A stretch of DNA of 64,000 nt, from assembly GCF_000239815.1 (NCBI RefSeq), contig NZ_CAFK01000299.1, positions 186,001 to 250,000 of the forward strand. Reading direction: 5' to 3'. This document shows positions 53,541 to 62,174 of this stretch, one piece after another. How positions within the stretch are numbered: the first letter of the stretch is position 1; each line of letters begins with the position of its first letter. The notes beneath the pieces are model-generated. The model was not told the origin of the DNA. It did not search any database and saw only the letters and a list, made by a program, of their open reading frames with translations. This DNA is from Bradyrhizobium sp. STM 3843 (GTDB taxonomy: Bacteria; Pseudomonadota; Alphaproteobacteria; Rhizobiales; Xanthobacteraceae). The translations under genes were made by a program, and so were the position numbers.

Positions 53541-54449
53541 ATGCGCTTCAACAACAAGTTCGACCTCAATCTGCTGGTCGCGCTCGACCATTTGCTGCAC
53601 CTGCGCAGCGTCAGCGGCGCTGCCGCGCGGATGAACATGACGCAGTCGGCGATGAGCAATGCCTTGCTGCGACTGCGAACCTACTTCGATGACGAGCTGC
53701 TGGTGAAGATCGGCCGCAAGATGGAGCTGACGCCGCGGGCGGAAGTGCTGAAGGACTCGATCAGGGACCTTCTGGTGCGCGTCGACTGGGCGATCGCCTC
53801 GTCCGCCGAATTCGATCCCGCTCGATCGGATCGCTGCTTCAAGATCCTGGCATCGGACTACACGCTGGTGACGCTGATCCCGCGGCTGCTCGCCCGCACC
53901 GAAGCGCTTGCGCCCCGAATCCGATTCGATTTCCTCCAGCAGGTGCAGCGCCCGGAGCGGGCTCTCGAGCGCGGCGACGTCGATCTGCTCATTATCCCGG
54001 AGGAGTTCAGCTCGAAGCTGCATCCGTCCGAACTGATTTTCGAGGACGAATTCTGCGTGATCGCGTGGCGCAACGGAAAGTATGGCAAAGGCAAGCTCTC
54101 ACGTCAGGACTTCGCCAAGGCATCCCACGTCGTGATGCGGCCGGCGATCACAGCGCAATCGCTCGAAACCCACTATCTGGAGCAGCGCAATACCAGTCGC
54201 AGCGAGGATGTGTCGGTCTACGCGTTCACCGCCATCCCGCATCTCGTCACCGGGACGAACCGGATTGCCACCGTGCACCGGCGGCTCGCCATCGCGGCGC
54301 AACGCAGTCTCCCCATCCGGATCATCGAGCTGCCGATCGCACTGCCTGTTTTCCGCCAGCGCGTGCAGTGGCACCGCTATCGCTCCAACGATGCAGGCCT
54401 GTTGTGGCTGCGCAACCTGATGCGTGAGGTCGCGGCCGAGCTGCCATGA
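53541..54449 (+). CDS. fdeR: LysR-family activator of the NodD/NahR type (FdeR-like)
   Basis: 302 residues. Opens MRFNNKFDLNLLVALDHLLH, then HTH SVSGAAARMNMTQSAMSNAL and ALLRLRTYFDDELLVKIGRK, the arrangement of NodD, NahR and FdeR. The effector domain follows (DLLIIPEEFSSKLHPSELIF). Divergent from the catabolic operon and convergent with the channel gene, separated by a bidirectional hairpin. It should activate both units when an aromatic (flavonoid-like) inducer is bound. The symbol is inferred from context and family. Confidence 0.85.
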   Translation: MRFNNKFDLNLLVALDHLLHLRSVSGAAARMNMTQSAMSNALLRLRTYFDDELLVKIGRKMELTPRAEVLKDSIRDLLVRVDWAIASSAEFDPARSDRCFKILASDYTLVTLIPRLLARTEALAPRIRFDFLQQVQRPERALERGDVDLLIIPEEFSSKLHPSELIFEDEFCVIAWRNGKYGKGKLSRQDFAKASHVVMRPAITAQSLETHYLEQRNTSRSEDVSVYAFTAIPHLVTGTNRIATVHRRLAIAAQRSLPIRIIELPIALPVFRQRVQWHRYRSNDAGLLWLRNLMREVAAELP

Positions 54450-54479
54450 TCGCAGTCCATCTGCAGCAGAGCACGACGA

Positions 54480-54510
54480 ACGGCCGGCGCAAGAACCGCC
54501 GGCCGTTTTT
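54480..54510. terminator. terminator between lysR and the outer-membrane channel gene
   Basis: ACGGCCGGCG (54480-54489) and CGCCGGCCGT (54497-54506) form a 10-bp stem with a 7-base loop, followed by TTTTC on the plus strand and preceded by weaker A-rich sequence for the opposite direction. It separates convergent genes. Confidence 0.8.
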
Positions 54511-54541
54511 CTTCACCAACAATGGATCGGGCTACGAAAAG

Positions 54542-55525
54542 TCAGCGCCTGCCTGGTCCGCCTCCGGGCGGTGGCGCGGGCACCCAGATCGGGAAGGCCA
54601 GATTGGCCCAAACCGTATCGCCACGGCTGCCGTTCTCGACATAGAACGTATGCTGGTAGTTCACGTTGATCTGAACGGGCCCCGCATTGTAGGTCAGCGA
54701 AGGACCTACATTGAGTGAGCGCAGCCGGTTGCCGTCTTGCACGCCGGCAAGATTGAACGCCTTGACGCCGTTAATCTTGTCGTCCTGATATTGATGCGTG
54801 TAGCCGCCGACGACGCCGAGCTTCCAGGCACCGATATTGTAGCCCGCATTGAAGTCGACGACCAGTGCATCGCCGCTGCGGTACTGCTGGGTCAGCTGCG
54901 TGAAGGCGTTGACCGAGTCCGTATTGGTGCCGTTCAGCAGCAGACGCGGCGAGACGGCGAACTCCAATCCCTTCGGATCAGCATAGCGATAGGCGAGGAC
55001 CGGCGAGATGGTCGTGTAGTTCGTACCGACGTTCAGCGGCTGCCGTGCCGAATAGGTGCCGGTGTTCGGCAGGAGATCGAGGCCGACCGTGAAGGTCTGA
55101 ACGGGCGACAACGCCCAGCTCAGGATGATCGGCGAAAAGGTCAGGTTGGCAAAGCCGTTGGCCTGGAACGATCCGCCGGGATTGGAGCTTTCGAGATGAA
55201 CATACGGCAGGACAAGCTGGGAATAGATGTGTGCGCCGAAGAAATCGCCGGGATAACTTGCGAGAAACCGCATGGTCTCCGACACGGCGGAGAGCTTGAA
55301 GTTGATCGGCAGCTTGTTGCCCTGGCCGTCATAAAGGCCGTTGGCGCTGGTATAGCTGGTCTGGCTGATCGCAAACAGGCCGGGGATCGGTGGGAAAGAC
55401 GCAATGAACACGCCGGGGGAGCCCGCTGGATAGTTCGTGGCGGCGTTCTCGGCGGCCGACGCGCCCTGGATCATTCCGGCCAGCATCAACATGATGGAAG
55501 CGGACCGCATCAGTCCTCTCGTCAT
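54542..55525 (-). CDS. outer-membrane transporter, MetA-pathway of phenol degradation family
   Basis: 327 residues with a signal peptide (ASIMLMLAGMIQGASAAEN). The body is amphipathic beta strands in the PF13557 pattern (NKLPINFKLSAVSETMRFLA, WALSPVQTFTVGLDLLPNTG, INVNYQHTFYVENG). It forms a passive channel for aromatic substrates. The Pro/Gly tail (APPPGGGPGRR) after the final strand is unusual, because outer-membrane barrels normally end on an aromatic residue. Promoter region shares a motif with the catabolic operon. Confidence 0.83.
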   Translation of the reverse strand: MTRGLMRSASIMLMLAGMIQGASAAENAATNYPAGSPGVFIASFPPIPGLFAISQTSYTSANGLYDGQGNKLPINFKLSAVSETMRFLASYPGDFFGAHIYSQLVLPYVHLESSNPGGSFQANGFANLTFSPIILSWALSPVQTFTVGLDLLPNTGTYSARQPLNVGTNYTTISPVLAYRYADPKGLEFAVSPRLLLNGTNTDSVNAFTQLTQQYRSGDALVVDFNAGYNIGAWKLGVVGGYTHQYQDDKINGVKAFNLAGVQDGNRLRSLNVGPSLTYNAGPVQINVNYQHTFYVENGSRGDTVWANLAFPIWVPAPPPGGGPGRR

Positions 55526-55640
55526 AAATCCCCCCCTTGGCGGCGCGTTTTTCTCTGAAACGAGCTTGCCCCGACCGACCCATGGCGACGCGCCGGCGCC
55601 CGACCGATCGCGTCATTGATGAGCGATCCCGGAACATTCG

Positions 55641-55662
55641 TAAAATTGATCGTTTTGATCTG
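55641..55662. promoter_or_regulatory. putative LysR site upstream of the channel gene
   Basis: Minus strand AGATCAAAACGATCAATTTT contains two GATCA half-sites; the stretch ATCAATTTTACGAA matches the operon promoter (ATCAATTTTTCGAA) in 13 of 14 positions. About 115 bp upstream of the channel start. Confidence 0.5.
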
Positions 55663-55669
55663 AGATATT

Positions 55670-57160
55670 TACCGGGTTGATATGTCTGCTTATCGAGCGC
55701 GTTCGATGTTGCGCTTCTTCGCCTCGATCGTGCCGCTGCGGTTCATCGTCAGCCGTTACTTAAAACCGCCGGAATGACCGCAACTGTCGTCAGGGGCATG
55801 AGATAGTCGCCAAGACGCAGCTCGCCAGCGAGTTCGCCGAGCGAACCCCGCACAGGGACGCCGCGCCATCCAATCGGCCTGGCGTTGGTCTTTTCGGGGC
55901 AGGTGACGGATTTCGCTTTCCCCCGTGGTCGACGACGGCAAATTGAGATGCTTTCCGATGATCCCGGCGGTTCTCCACCGTGGGTCTCCACCGTCCGAAT
56001 CCGGTGGCTCTCGGCGGCCCTGCTTTACATGGATATGGCACGTCGCGGTTAGATGGCGGAGAGAGTGTCCGCGATTCAGGGCAAAATCTTTCTTTATCTT
56101 CAACGGTTGGGTGATTTGCAGGCTGGCGGTTCCACAGAGTTACCCCCAGCCACTTGGCGAATTGGAACGGAAAAAGACGGACAACCGCGGCCAAGTCTCC
56201 CAAGCCGCGAAGTGTTACCAAATCTTTTTCATACCTCCAGGCTCCGAGGGGTTCACATCGAGCAGTGCTTGGAGCGATCTCACGAGCACTAACCGCCGAC
56301 GTCCTACCGTTGTCGTAATGAGTTGCCCTGTCCCAATTAACTCGTAAAGCTTCGTGCGTCCCAAGCCGGTGACTCGCTCGCTTCGTTAATCGTGCAGGTG
56401 AGCCGTTGAACGAACGGAATCGACTTTGGTTCTCCAGATGACGGATTGGATGGAGCAGTCGGCAGCCCTTCGCTTCTGTCTCCCCCTTTTCGACTGTATC
56501 CCATGTCCTCTCCTACTTCACAAAGCTCGGCGGGACGAGAGTTTGCTGTGCGGCAATTAACGTCAATGCGGACGCCCGAGCGCTCCCGCGTACACTGGAG
56601 TACAGCGACGGCTGTTCGAGCGCATTTGGATATCAGCTGCGGCATGGAATTTTTCGCGATCGAGGAGGACTGGCGTGCGTCGCAGCGAATTTTTCAGAGG
56701 CCTCCGTCAGCTTGGAAGGTTTCCGCGGTTGAACACTGTCAACGCGCATCAGGACAAAAGGCAGCTCGAAGTGCTATTCAACCGCAATAGCTTTTCCGGC
56801 TTGTGCGAGCTGGCACTGCCTAATCGCCCCCGCTAGGTCGGAGACGGTCAGCTCGGCGGAACACAATGCTGCAGCAGTACTGCGCTGCCTGCGCCCCCAA
56901 CATGTGGCAACCAGCTCCCGAGGCATCGGGGGTTCGAGTCGGGGGTCCGCTACATCGCTAGACCCACTATTTCGGAAGCCCGGTTTTCCTATAGGCGGGC
57001 AGCCTAAGTCGGCGCCGGTGGCCCGCTGATAGCCCGTGTCAGGCCGCCGTCCGCGCACCGCGCCACCCAATATGGCGCTCGATAGGTTCAATCCCGGACT
57101 CACAACGACCGATGCCGACATTCGCTCAGCCTGGCGATCTCGGCGTCTTATCCAGCGCAC
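55670..57160. other. gene-poor region before the integration scar
   Basis: About 1.5 kb. Overlapping open frames on both strands, none resembling a known protein. I see no terminator or repeat worth naming. It could hold remnants too degraded to recognise. Confidence 0.5.
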
Positions 57161-57215
57161 GTGCCATACCTTCACACGGGAGAGGTCCAAGGTTCGATCC
57201 CTTGTGCGCCCACCA
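57161..57215 (+). repeat. tRNA-Val(CAC)-like 3' half, probable attachment-site relic
   Basis: From the anticodon loop (TTCACAC) through the T-arm CAAGG-TTCGATC-CCTTG to TGCGCCCACCA, the sequence equals the 3' half of alphaproteobacterial tRNA-Val(CAC). The anticodon stem is damaged and the D arm and 5' acceptor are absent. A full tRNA cannot form. Prophage relics begin 65 bp further on, which fits an att site. Confidence 0.7.
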
Positions 57216-57279
57216 TTAATTCCTAAATATCAATTACTTGAGCGTTCCATTCCCCTTATGTGTGCCCCGAAAAGCCGGG

Positions 57280-57725
57280 GCACAGCGGGGGCACACACAA
57301 TCTCCTCGATCTCGCTCTCGACGTCGTCGATGGCGTCACGCGCCCAGATCACCAGGCTGTTGCCAAGTGCGGAGCGTTGAAAGCCGCATCGGTCCCCGTC
57401 GAGCCGATCACCAGATCCGGCTCGTGATCGTCGGCCGTGACAGGCACATGCCGCGACAGCAACGGGATGTTGTTGAACGTCGGCGCGGCCTTGGCGAGTT
57501 CCTCCGGATCGCGGAGAAGGCGATAGACCTTGTCCGGATCGAGCCCGAGCGCCTTGTAATCGGGAATCTCGCGGCCGATGTACAGATTGACCGCGGCCTT
57601 GCTGATATTGGTGATCTCTCGACATGCAAGCGGCCGTCCCGGTCGTAGGTACGGACGCTCGCGCAATCGAAAGCAAGCCCATGCCGCGCCTCCGCGCGGT
57701 GTTGGCGCTCGGAGACGGATGGCAT
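57280..57725 (-). pseudogene. prophage DUF2213 (capsid-associated) gene relic
   Basis: Three frames hold consecutive parts of one DUF2213 protein: ASVRTYDRDGRLHVERSPIS; SKAAVNLYIGREIPDYKALG, then DPDKVYRLLRDPEELAKAAP, then TFNNIPLLSRHVPVTADDHE; and NSLVIWARDAIDDVESEIEE. Family members sit in phage head modules. At least two indels and a missing C-terminus make it non-functional. Downstream is the tRNA-Val relic. Confidence 0.72.
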
Positions 57726-57735
57726 ATGCGGGGCT

Positions 57736-57999
57736 CTACTTCTTCGCGGCAGCTGCCGGCTTGTCTTCCGACTTCGGAGCCTGCGCTGGCACCTCGGCTT
57801 TCGGTGTCTGCGCCCTGCAACTGGTTTTGCAGTTCGATCAGCAGCGGCGCGGCCGTCTCATAGGGCGATTTCATGATGTCCTGGCCGATCACCTGCAGAT
57901 CGGCGCGGCTCACGTCGATCTTGACATCATCGGTCGGCGCCTGCGCGAAGGTAGCGCCCGCGAAGCAAGCGTGAGCGTGGCAGCAACTGCAAGTTTCAA
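57736..57999 (-). pseudogene. small exported protein, frameshifted
   Basis: In pieces the minus strand encodes a signal peptide (KLAVAATLTLA), then AGATFAQAPTDDVKIDVSRA and DLQVIGQDIMKSPYETAAPL, then TPKAEVPAQAPKSEDKPAAA with AKK and a stop. The first join needs one extra base in CTTGCTTCGCGG; the second lies near GCAGACACCG. Intact relatives of about 85 residues are common in Bradyrhizobium. Function unknown. Confidence 0.62.
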
Positions 58000-58289
58000 C
58001 GCGATGTGGTCGACGAAGGGACGGTTTCTAACGAATGCCCAGGTCACGCAAACTGCTCCCATTAGCGCGTTCGCTGAGCGCCGGTCACATCCGTAACTCG
58101 GCCTGTGTCATCTGCAGCCAAATAATGCCGGGATCGGCGGGGCGCGGCCACAAGGACCATGGTTAACTTGCTCGCCAACGTAGCAGTGGCAAACGACAAA
58201 TGATTCGGAGCGCGAGATGCCCAGCATTGGAAAATTTGGTAGCGTCGTCGACATCCACGATACCGATGTGCCAGGGGACACCTATGACA

Positions 58290-58334
58290 GTGACGGCGCG
58301 GCTGAAGCATCTGGTCGCGGTCTCCAACAGCTGA
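58290..58334 (+). pseudogene. trpD: trpD 3' end relic
   Basis: The last 14 codons of anthranilate phosphoribosyltransferase (TARLKHLVAVSNS, stop) sit 16 bp before trpC, the normal trpD-trpC spacing. Nothing upstream matches TrpD, so the gene was cut at this point. Confidence 0.6.
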
Positions 58335-58350
58335 ACCTGAAAGGCGCGCC

Positions 58351-59172
58351 ATGCCCGATATTTTGAAGCGGATCGAAGCTTACAAGCGCGAGGAGATCGC
58401 GGCCGCCAAGCGGGCACATCCTCTTGTTAGCGTCGAGGAACGGGCGAAGGCCGCCCCCGCGCCGCGCGGCTTTGTCCGGGCGATCCGCGACAAGCTCGCT
58501 TACGGCGAATATGCATTGATCGCCGAGGTGAAGAAGGCCTCGCCTTCGAAGGGGCTGATCCGTGCCGATTTCGATCCGCCCGCGCTTGCCAAGGCCTATC
58601 AGGCCGGCGGCGCCGCGTGCCTCTCGGTGCTGACGGATACCCCCTCCTTTCAGGGCCATCTCGATTTCATGGTGGCGGCGCGGACGGCGACGACCCTTCC
58701 CGTGCTGCGCAAGGACTTTATCGTTGACAGCTATCAGCTGGCTGAGGCGCGCGCACATGGTGCCGATTGCATCCTGATCATCATGGCGATGCTCGATGAT
58801 GCTATGGCCAAAGACATCGAGGACGCGAGCCTTGACTACGGCATGGACGTGCTGATCGAAATCCACGACCGCACTGAGCTCGACCGCGCGCTGAAACTCC
58901 GCTCGCCGATGATCGGCGTCAATAACCGCAACTTGCGCACGTTCGAGACCACGCTTACGACCAGCGAGGCGCTGGCGCCGCTGATCCCGAACGACCGCCT
59001 GATGGTCGGCGAAAGCGGCATCTTTACCCCGGCCGATCTGGCGCGGCTGGCGCGCGTCGGCATGTCCACCTTCCTGGTCGGCGAGAGCCTGATGCGGCAG
59101 ACCGACGTGGCGGCCGCGACGAGGGCGCTGCTTCATCGAGATCGGGCCGCAAGCGCTACGGGCGCGCGCTGA
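58351..59172 (+). CDS. trpC: indole-3-glycerol phosphate synthase
   Basis: 273 residues, full length. The TIM-barrel active site is complete: IAEVKKASPSKG (Lys), VLRKDFIVDSYQ (Lys), VLIEIHD (Glu), GVNNRNLRTF (Asn) and MVGESGIFT (Glu, Ser). It converts carboxyphenylaminodeoxyribulose phosphate to indole-glycerol phosphate in tryptophan synthesis. Unusual context: only tails of trpD and moaC flank it, and prophage relics lie on both sides, so it is probably a captured or duplicated segment; a chromosomal trpC may exist elsewhere. The C-terminus (HRDRAASATGAR) is normal. Confidence 0.93.
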   Translation: MPDILKRIEAYKREEIAAAKRAHPLVSVEERAKAAPAPRGFVRAIRDKLAYGEYALIAEVKKASPSKGLIRADFDPPALAKAYQAGGAACLSVLTDTPSFQGHLDFMVAARTATTLPVLRKDFIVDSYQLAEARAHGADCILIIMAMLDDAMAKDIEDASLDYGMDVLIEIHDRTELDRALKLRSPMIGVNNRNLRTFETTLTTSEALAPLIPNDRLMVGESGIFTPADLARLARVGMSTFLVGESLMRQTDVAAATRALLHRDRAASATGAR

Positions 59173-59410
59173 ATCGCCGAAGGCTGCGTCGTCATAAGCA
59201 AGACGACACTCGAGCTGATCCTGTCGGGCAACACAAAAAACGGCGACGTGCTCGGCATCGCGCGCATCGCCGGCATCACGGCCGCCAAACGCACCCATGA
59301 ACCGATTCCGCTGTGCCATCCGCTGGCGCTGTCCAAGGTGACGCTCGACATCGCGCCAGCGAAAAAGCTCCCCGGCTGCGTCGTCCGTCCCATCGTCAAG
59401 GTCACCGGCC
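59173..59410 (+). pseudogene. moaC: moaC internal fragment
   Basis: Starting at the base after the trpC stop, one frame reads AEGCVVISKTTLELILSGNT, then GIARIAGITAAKRTHEPIPL, then CHPLALSKVTLDIAPAKKLP and GCVV-KVTG, the middle of MoaC (cyclic pyranopterin monophosphate synthase). About 35 N-terminal codons are missing, including the start, and the last third is replaced by unrelated sequence. trpC-moaC is the usual rhizobial gene order, so a single deletion fused them. Confidence 0.78.
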
Positions 59411-59442
59411 GATCGCCCGTCACGTCGACGCTCCCTTCGTGG

Positions 59443-59610
59443 TCAGAAGAATCGAAGCTTGCTTTCGATCTTCGTGAAGCGGTCCTCGACTGAAGGATCC
59501 GCGATCTTGACCACCGGCGGGATGGTCGGCGTGGGGATATTCGGCGCAATCGCGTGCGCGACATGTTCGGCAAGGCCCTCGATCTGCCTTTGCATGTCCT
59601 CAGGTGTCAC
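59443..59610 (-). CDS. short prophage-type protein
   Basis: 55 residues from GTG 59610: TPEDMQRQIEGLAEHVAHAI, then Pro-rich PNIPTPTIPPVVKI, then VEDRFTKIESKLRFF. It overlaps (GTGA) the end of a preceding frame encoding HPAVKDLHDRLDMQTQAGVK and IEKLEAANS, itself frameshifted near 59715. Both look like small coiled-coil phage head or tape accessory proteins, but I cannot name a family. Confidence 0.45.
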   Translation of the reverse strand: MTPEDMQRQIEGLAEHVAHAIAPNIPTPTIPPVVKIADPSVEDRFTKIESKLRFF

Positions 59611-59753
59611 GAATTGGCCGCCTCGAGCTTTTCGATCTTAACTCCCGCCTGGGTCTGCATGTCGAGCCGATCATGCAAATCCTTGACGGCGGGGTGATTC
59701 CTGGCGTCGCGAGCAGCACTATGGTTGCGGTCGGATCGGGCACGGCTGTTTCC

Positions 59754-60429
59754 TTATGAGAATCCAAAGATGACCGGCCTGCTGCTGCACCGGCAGTTGG
59801 TTTCCTCGCCGGGATAGACCCAGCGCTTCACCGGCTCATCCCACATGCCTTTGTTCACGTCGTATTTCTTGCCGTTCATGGCGACGGGTGTGGAGCGGGG
59901 ATGCTTGCCAACGCCGGAATGCACCCAAATCACTTGAGTGATCCGAGTTTGTCCTGGCGCGCGCGTCATCGACGCGGTCGCCTTGTTGTTCTGGTCGCGG
60001 GCCATGAATGCGGCTCGCCGGCGCGTGTCGCCGAACTGCTCTTGCAGGTCCTGCGTCAATTGTCCGAAGTCCAGGCCGGTCTGCACCGACCGCTTGAATT
60101 TGACGGTGAAGCCCGCCATTTTCAGGACAGCTTTCAGCGCGCGGCTCGACCGATCCGCAACGGACCGGCCGAAATACTCCGCCAGTGCCGGCGCGGCCTC
60201 GTCAAAATTCCTTTGCCAGCGCTTCACCAGCTTTCCGGATCGCATCATCGGCCGGTGTGGGATCCTGCGCCATGACCGGCGCATTCGCCCGATATGCCGC
60301 GCGGAGCCAATTGGCGACGGACTTGTCCATTTCCGTGATCAAGGCCTGCATCTTCCTGCGGTAAGCCGCCTCGATGCCGGCATTGGGCTGCACGCCCCGC
60401 AAGACCTTGTCGGTTTTCCTCGCGACCAC
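59754..60429 (-). pseudogene. phage head morphogenesis (minor head) protein relic
   Basis: First frame: KVLRGVQPNAGIEAAYRRKM to AIRKAGEALAK; second frame: KRWQRNFDEAAPALAEYFGR, GLDFGQLTQDLQEQFGDTRR, AAFMARDQNNKATASMTRA and the zinc-like end YPGEETNCRCSSRPVIFG. Together they give an SPP1-gp7-type minor head protein. The join (GCGCTGGCAAAGG) looks like loss of one copy of an 11-bp direct repeat, and a further internal block of about 40-50 residues is absent between FKRSVQ and GLDFG. Confidence 0.75.
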
Positions 60430-60586
60430 CTTCCGCGGCGCAGGTCAGAACCATTTTGCCGCGATGCGCCGGATCATGCCGGTGACGCCGCAGCGCTTCC
60501 ATAGAATCGGCATAGGCAAGCCGTCGTGCGCCTGAGCCGCCGTGATTCGAGCTATAATGTTATGTGACGACTTACGTTCCAGATGA

Positions 60587-61648
60587 CTAGCTCAAGAGTC
60601 TCCTGAGAGATCGCTCCGTTTCCTCAACTAGGGATTTGACTAGCGTCGAAGCTGATGAATTTCGTCCCATAGAAGCAGACTGCCCCGCAAGAAGAACAGA
60701 AAACTCTGGATCCCCGGCTTTTTCGAGGGGAGCAATCAGACTAAGCTGCGCTGGAAACGAGACCGGTTCGATTTTCGCCGCGATCAAATCGTCCGTTAGG
60801 CGATTCCTAATGTAGCGCGCTGGACGTCCCGTTAGCATGTCAGTGACTAATGTGCAGGCATCATTCGATTCGAGTAGCGCTCGCCGATGGGCGTCAAGCA
60901 CATTTGCTTCTTCACAATGCAAGAACGCGGTTCCAAGTTGAACAGCGCTTGCGCCCATCACGAAAGCCGCAGCCATCTGTCTACCGTCGGCGATGCCACC
61001 GGCGGCAATGACAGGGACACTCACCGCGTCAACAGCTTGAGGCAACAAGGCCACCAACGTTGGTTGCAAACTCAGGTCGACACCGCTGAAGGTACCGCGA
61101 TGGCCTCCAGCCTCAAGTCCCTGCGCAATAATCGCATCGACCCCGGCCCGCTCAAGCGCTAGGGCCTCCGCAACTGTCGTCGCACTGGAAATGATGAAGA
61201 TGCCGGCGTCTTTTATTGCTTGAACAATGTCTGGCTCCGGCACTCCAAAATGGAAACTCACCATCTCCGGCTTGACGCGGAGAAGCATATCCAAATGCTC
61301 GGCGGTAACTTCGCCCGCCGAATTCGTCGGATATGGAACCGGCCCAAGCTCTTTCGCGGCATAATGCGGCTCTAAACGCTTTCGCATTCTTTCAACCGTC
61401 TCAGACCGGGGCGCTGAACGCGGCCAGAGCGGGTAATTGACGTTGAGGCTGCCGCCGCTTTGCTGACGAAAGCCGGCAATTCGACGTTCAGCATCCTCCG
61501 CCGAATACCCAAACATTCCGAGGCTGCCCAACGCTCCTTCGTTGCTTACGGCCGCAGCCAGCGCCGGACTGCTTAGCCACCCCATCGGGGCTTGAAGGAT
61601 AGGCCAGGTTAGATTCAACCGCTCGGTAAAGGTGTTCTTAGACCACAC
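60587..61648 (-). CDS. nitronate monooxygenase / 2-nitropropane dioxygenase family
   Basis: 353 residues, FMN TIM barrel: WPILQAPMGWLSSPALAAAV, catalytic His in QGLEAGGHRGTFSG and FMN phosphate loop VIAAGGIADGRQMAAAFVMG. It oxidises alkyl nitronates (for example propionate 3-nitronate) or acts as an NAD(P)H:quinone reductase; subclass cannot be settled. The start is at a GTG. Transcribed leftward, alone, between prophage and IS relics. Confidence 0.88.
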   Translation of the reverse strand: MWSKNTFTERLNLTWPILQAPMGWLSSPALAAAVSNEGALGSLGMFGYSAEDAERRIAGFRQQSGGSLNVNYPLWPRSAPRSETVERMRKRLEPHYAAKELGPVPYPTNSAGEVTAEHLDMLLRVKPEMVSFHFGVPEPDIVQAIKDAGIFIISSATTVAEALALERAGVDAIIAQGLEAGGHRGTFSGVDLSLQPTLVALLPQAVDAVSVPVIAAGGIADGRQMAAAFVMGASAVQLGTAFLHCEEANVLDAHRRALLESNDACTLVTDMLTGRPARYIRNRLTDDLIAAKIEPVSFPAQLSLIAPLEKAGDPEFSVLLAGQSASMGRNSSASTLVKSLVEETERSLRRLLS

Positions 61649-61799
61649 GACACGCTCCCCACTTCAGGCCCGCAGGCATGTCAGGCTCGTCGAGACCTAG
61701 CTTCATTCCGGACGCTTCTCGATGCTTCCCATCGCCACGAAGTATACTGAACACACTGCCGCGAAGGCGACTACCGGCGAGTTCGCCTTCCTCGTGGCA

Positions 61800-62166
61800 G
61801 TGCTCTTCATGACGTGATCTCCACGCTAAGCGCGCCGACGCCAGGTTTGCTCAACCTGCCGCGAAGCCGCTCATTGAGGCACTCTTACAGGGTCGCGATC
61901 TCGTTGCCGATCGTGGCTATGACGACGCCTATGCTCCCGTCGGCTTGGCTGCAAGCCGCGGCGGTCGAGCTCCCATCGCGACCAGCCGCCATCGCAAAGT
62001 CCAGCACTCGGTCGATCCTGCTCTCTATCGGCATCGGAATCTGATCGAGCGCTTCTTCAACAAGTTGAAGCACTTTCCCGCGTTGCAATACGCTACGATG
62101 AAGCCGTCCGCGACTTTCCTCGCCGCTGCTCTATTCGCCGCAACCCGTCCCGGGATGCGATTTTAG
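61800..62166 (+). mobile_element. IS5-family transposase, C-terminal fragment
   Basis: From about 61863 one frame reads LIEALLQGRDLVADRGYDDA, SVDPALYRHRNLIERFFNKL and ATFLAAALFAATRPGMRF to a stop, the D...E end of an IS5/IS427-type DDE transposase. The N-terminal two thirds are missing. The left flank is frameshifted transposase-like debris. Confidence 0.75.
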
Positions 62167-62174
62167 TCCACAAC

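Noticed and set aside
55749..56221. Minus-strand frames of 80-143 codons downstream of the channel gene promoter
   Set aside because: They overlap each other in different frames, lack ribosome sites and resemble nothing.
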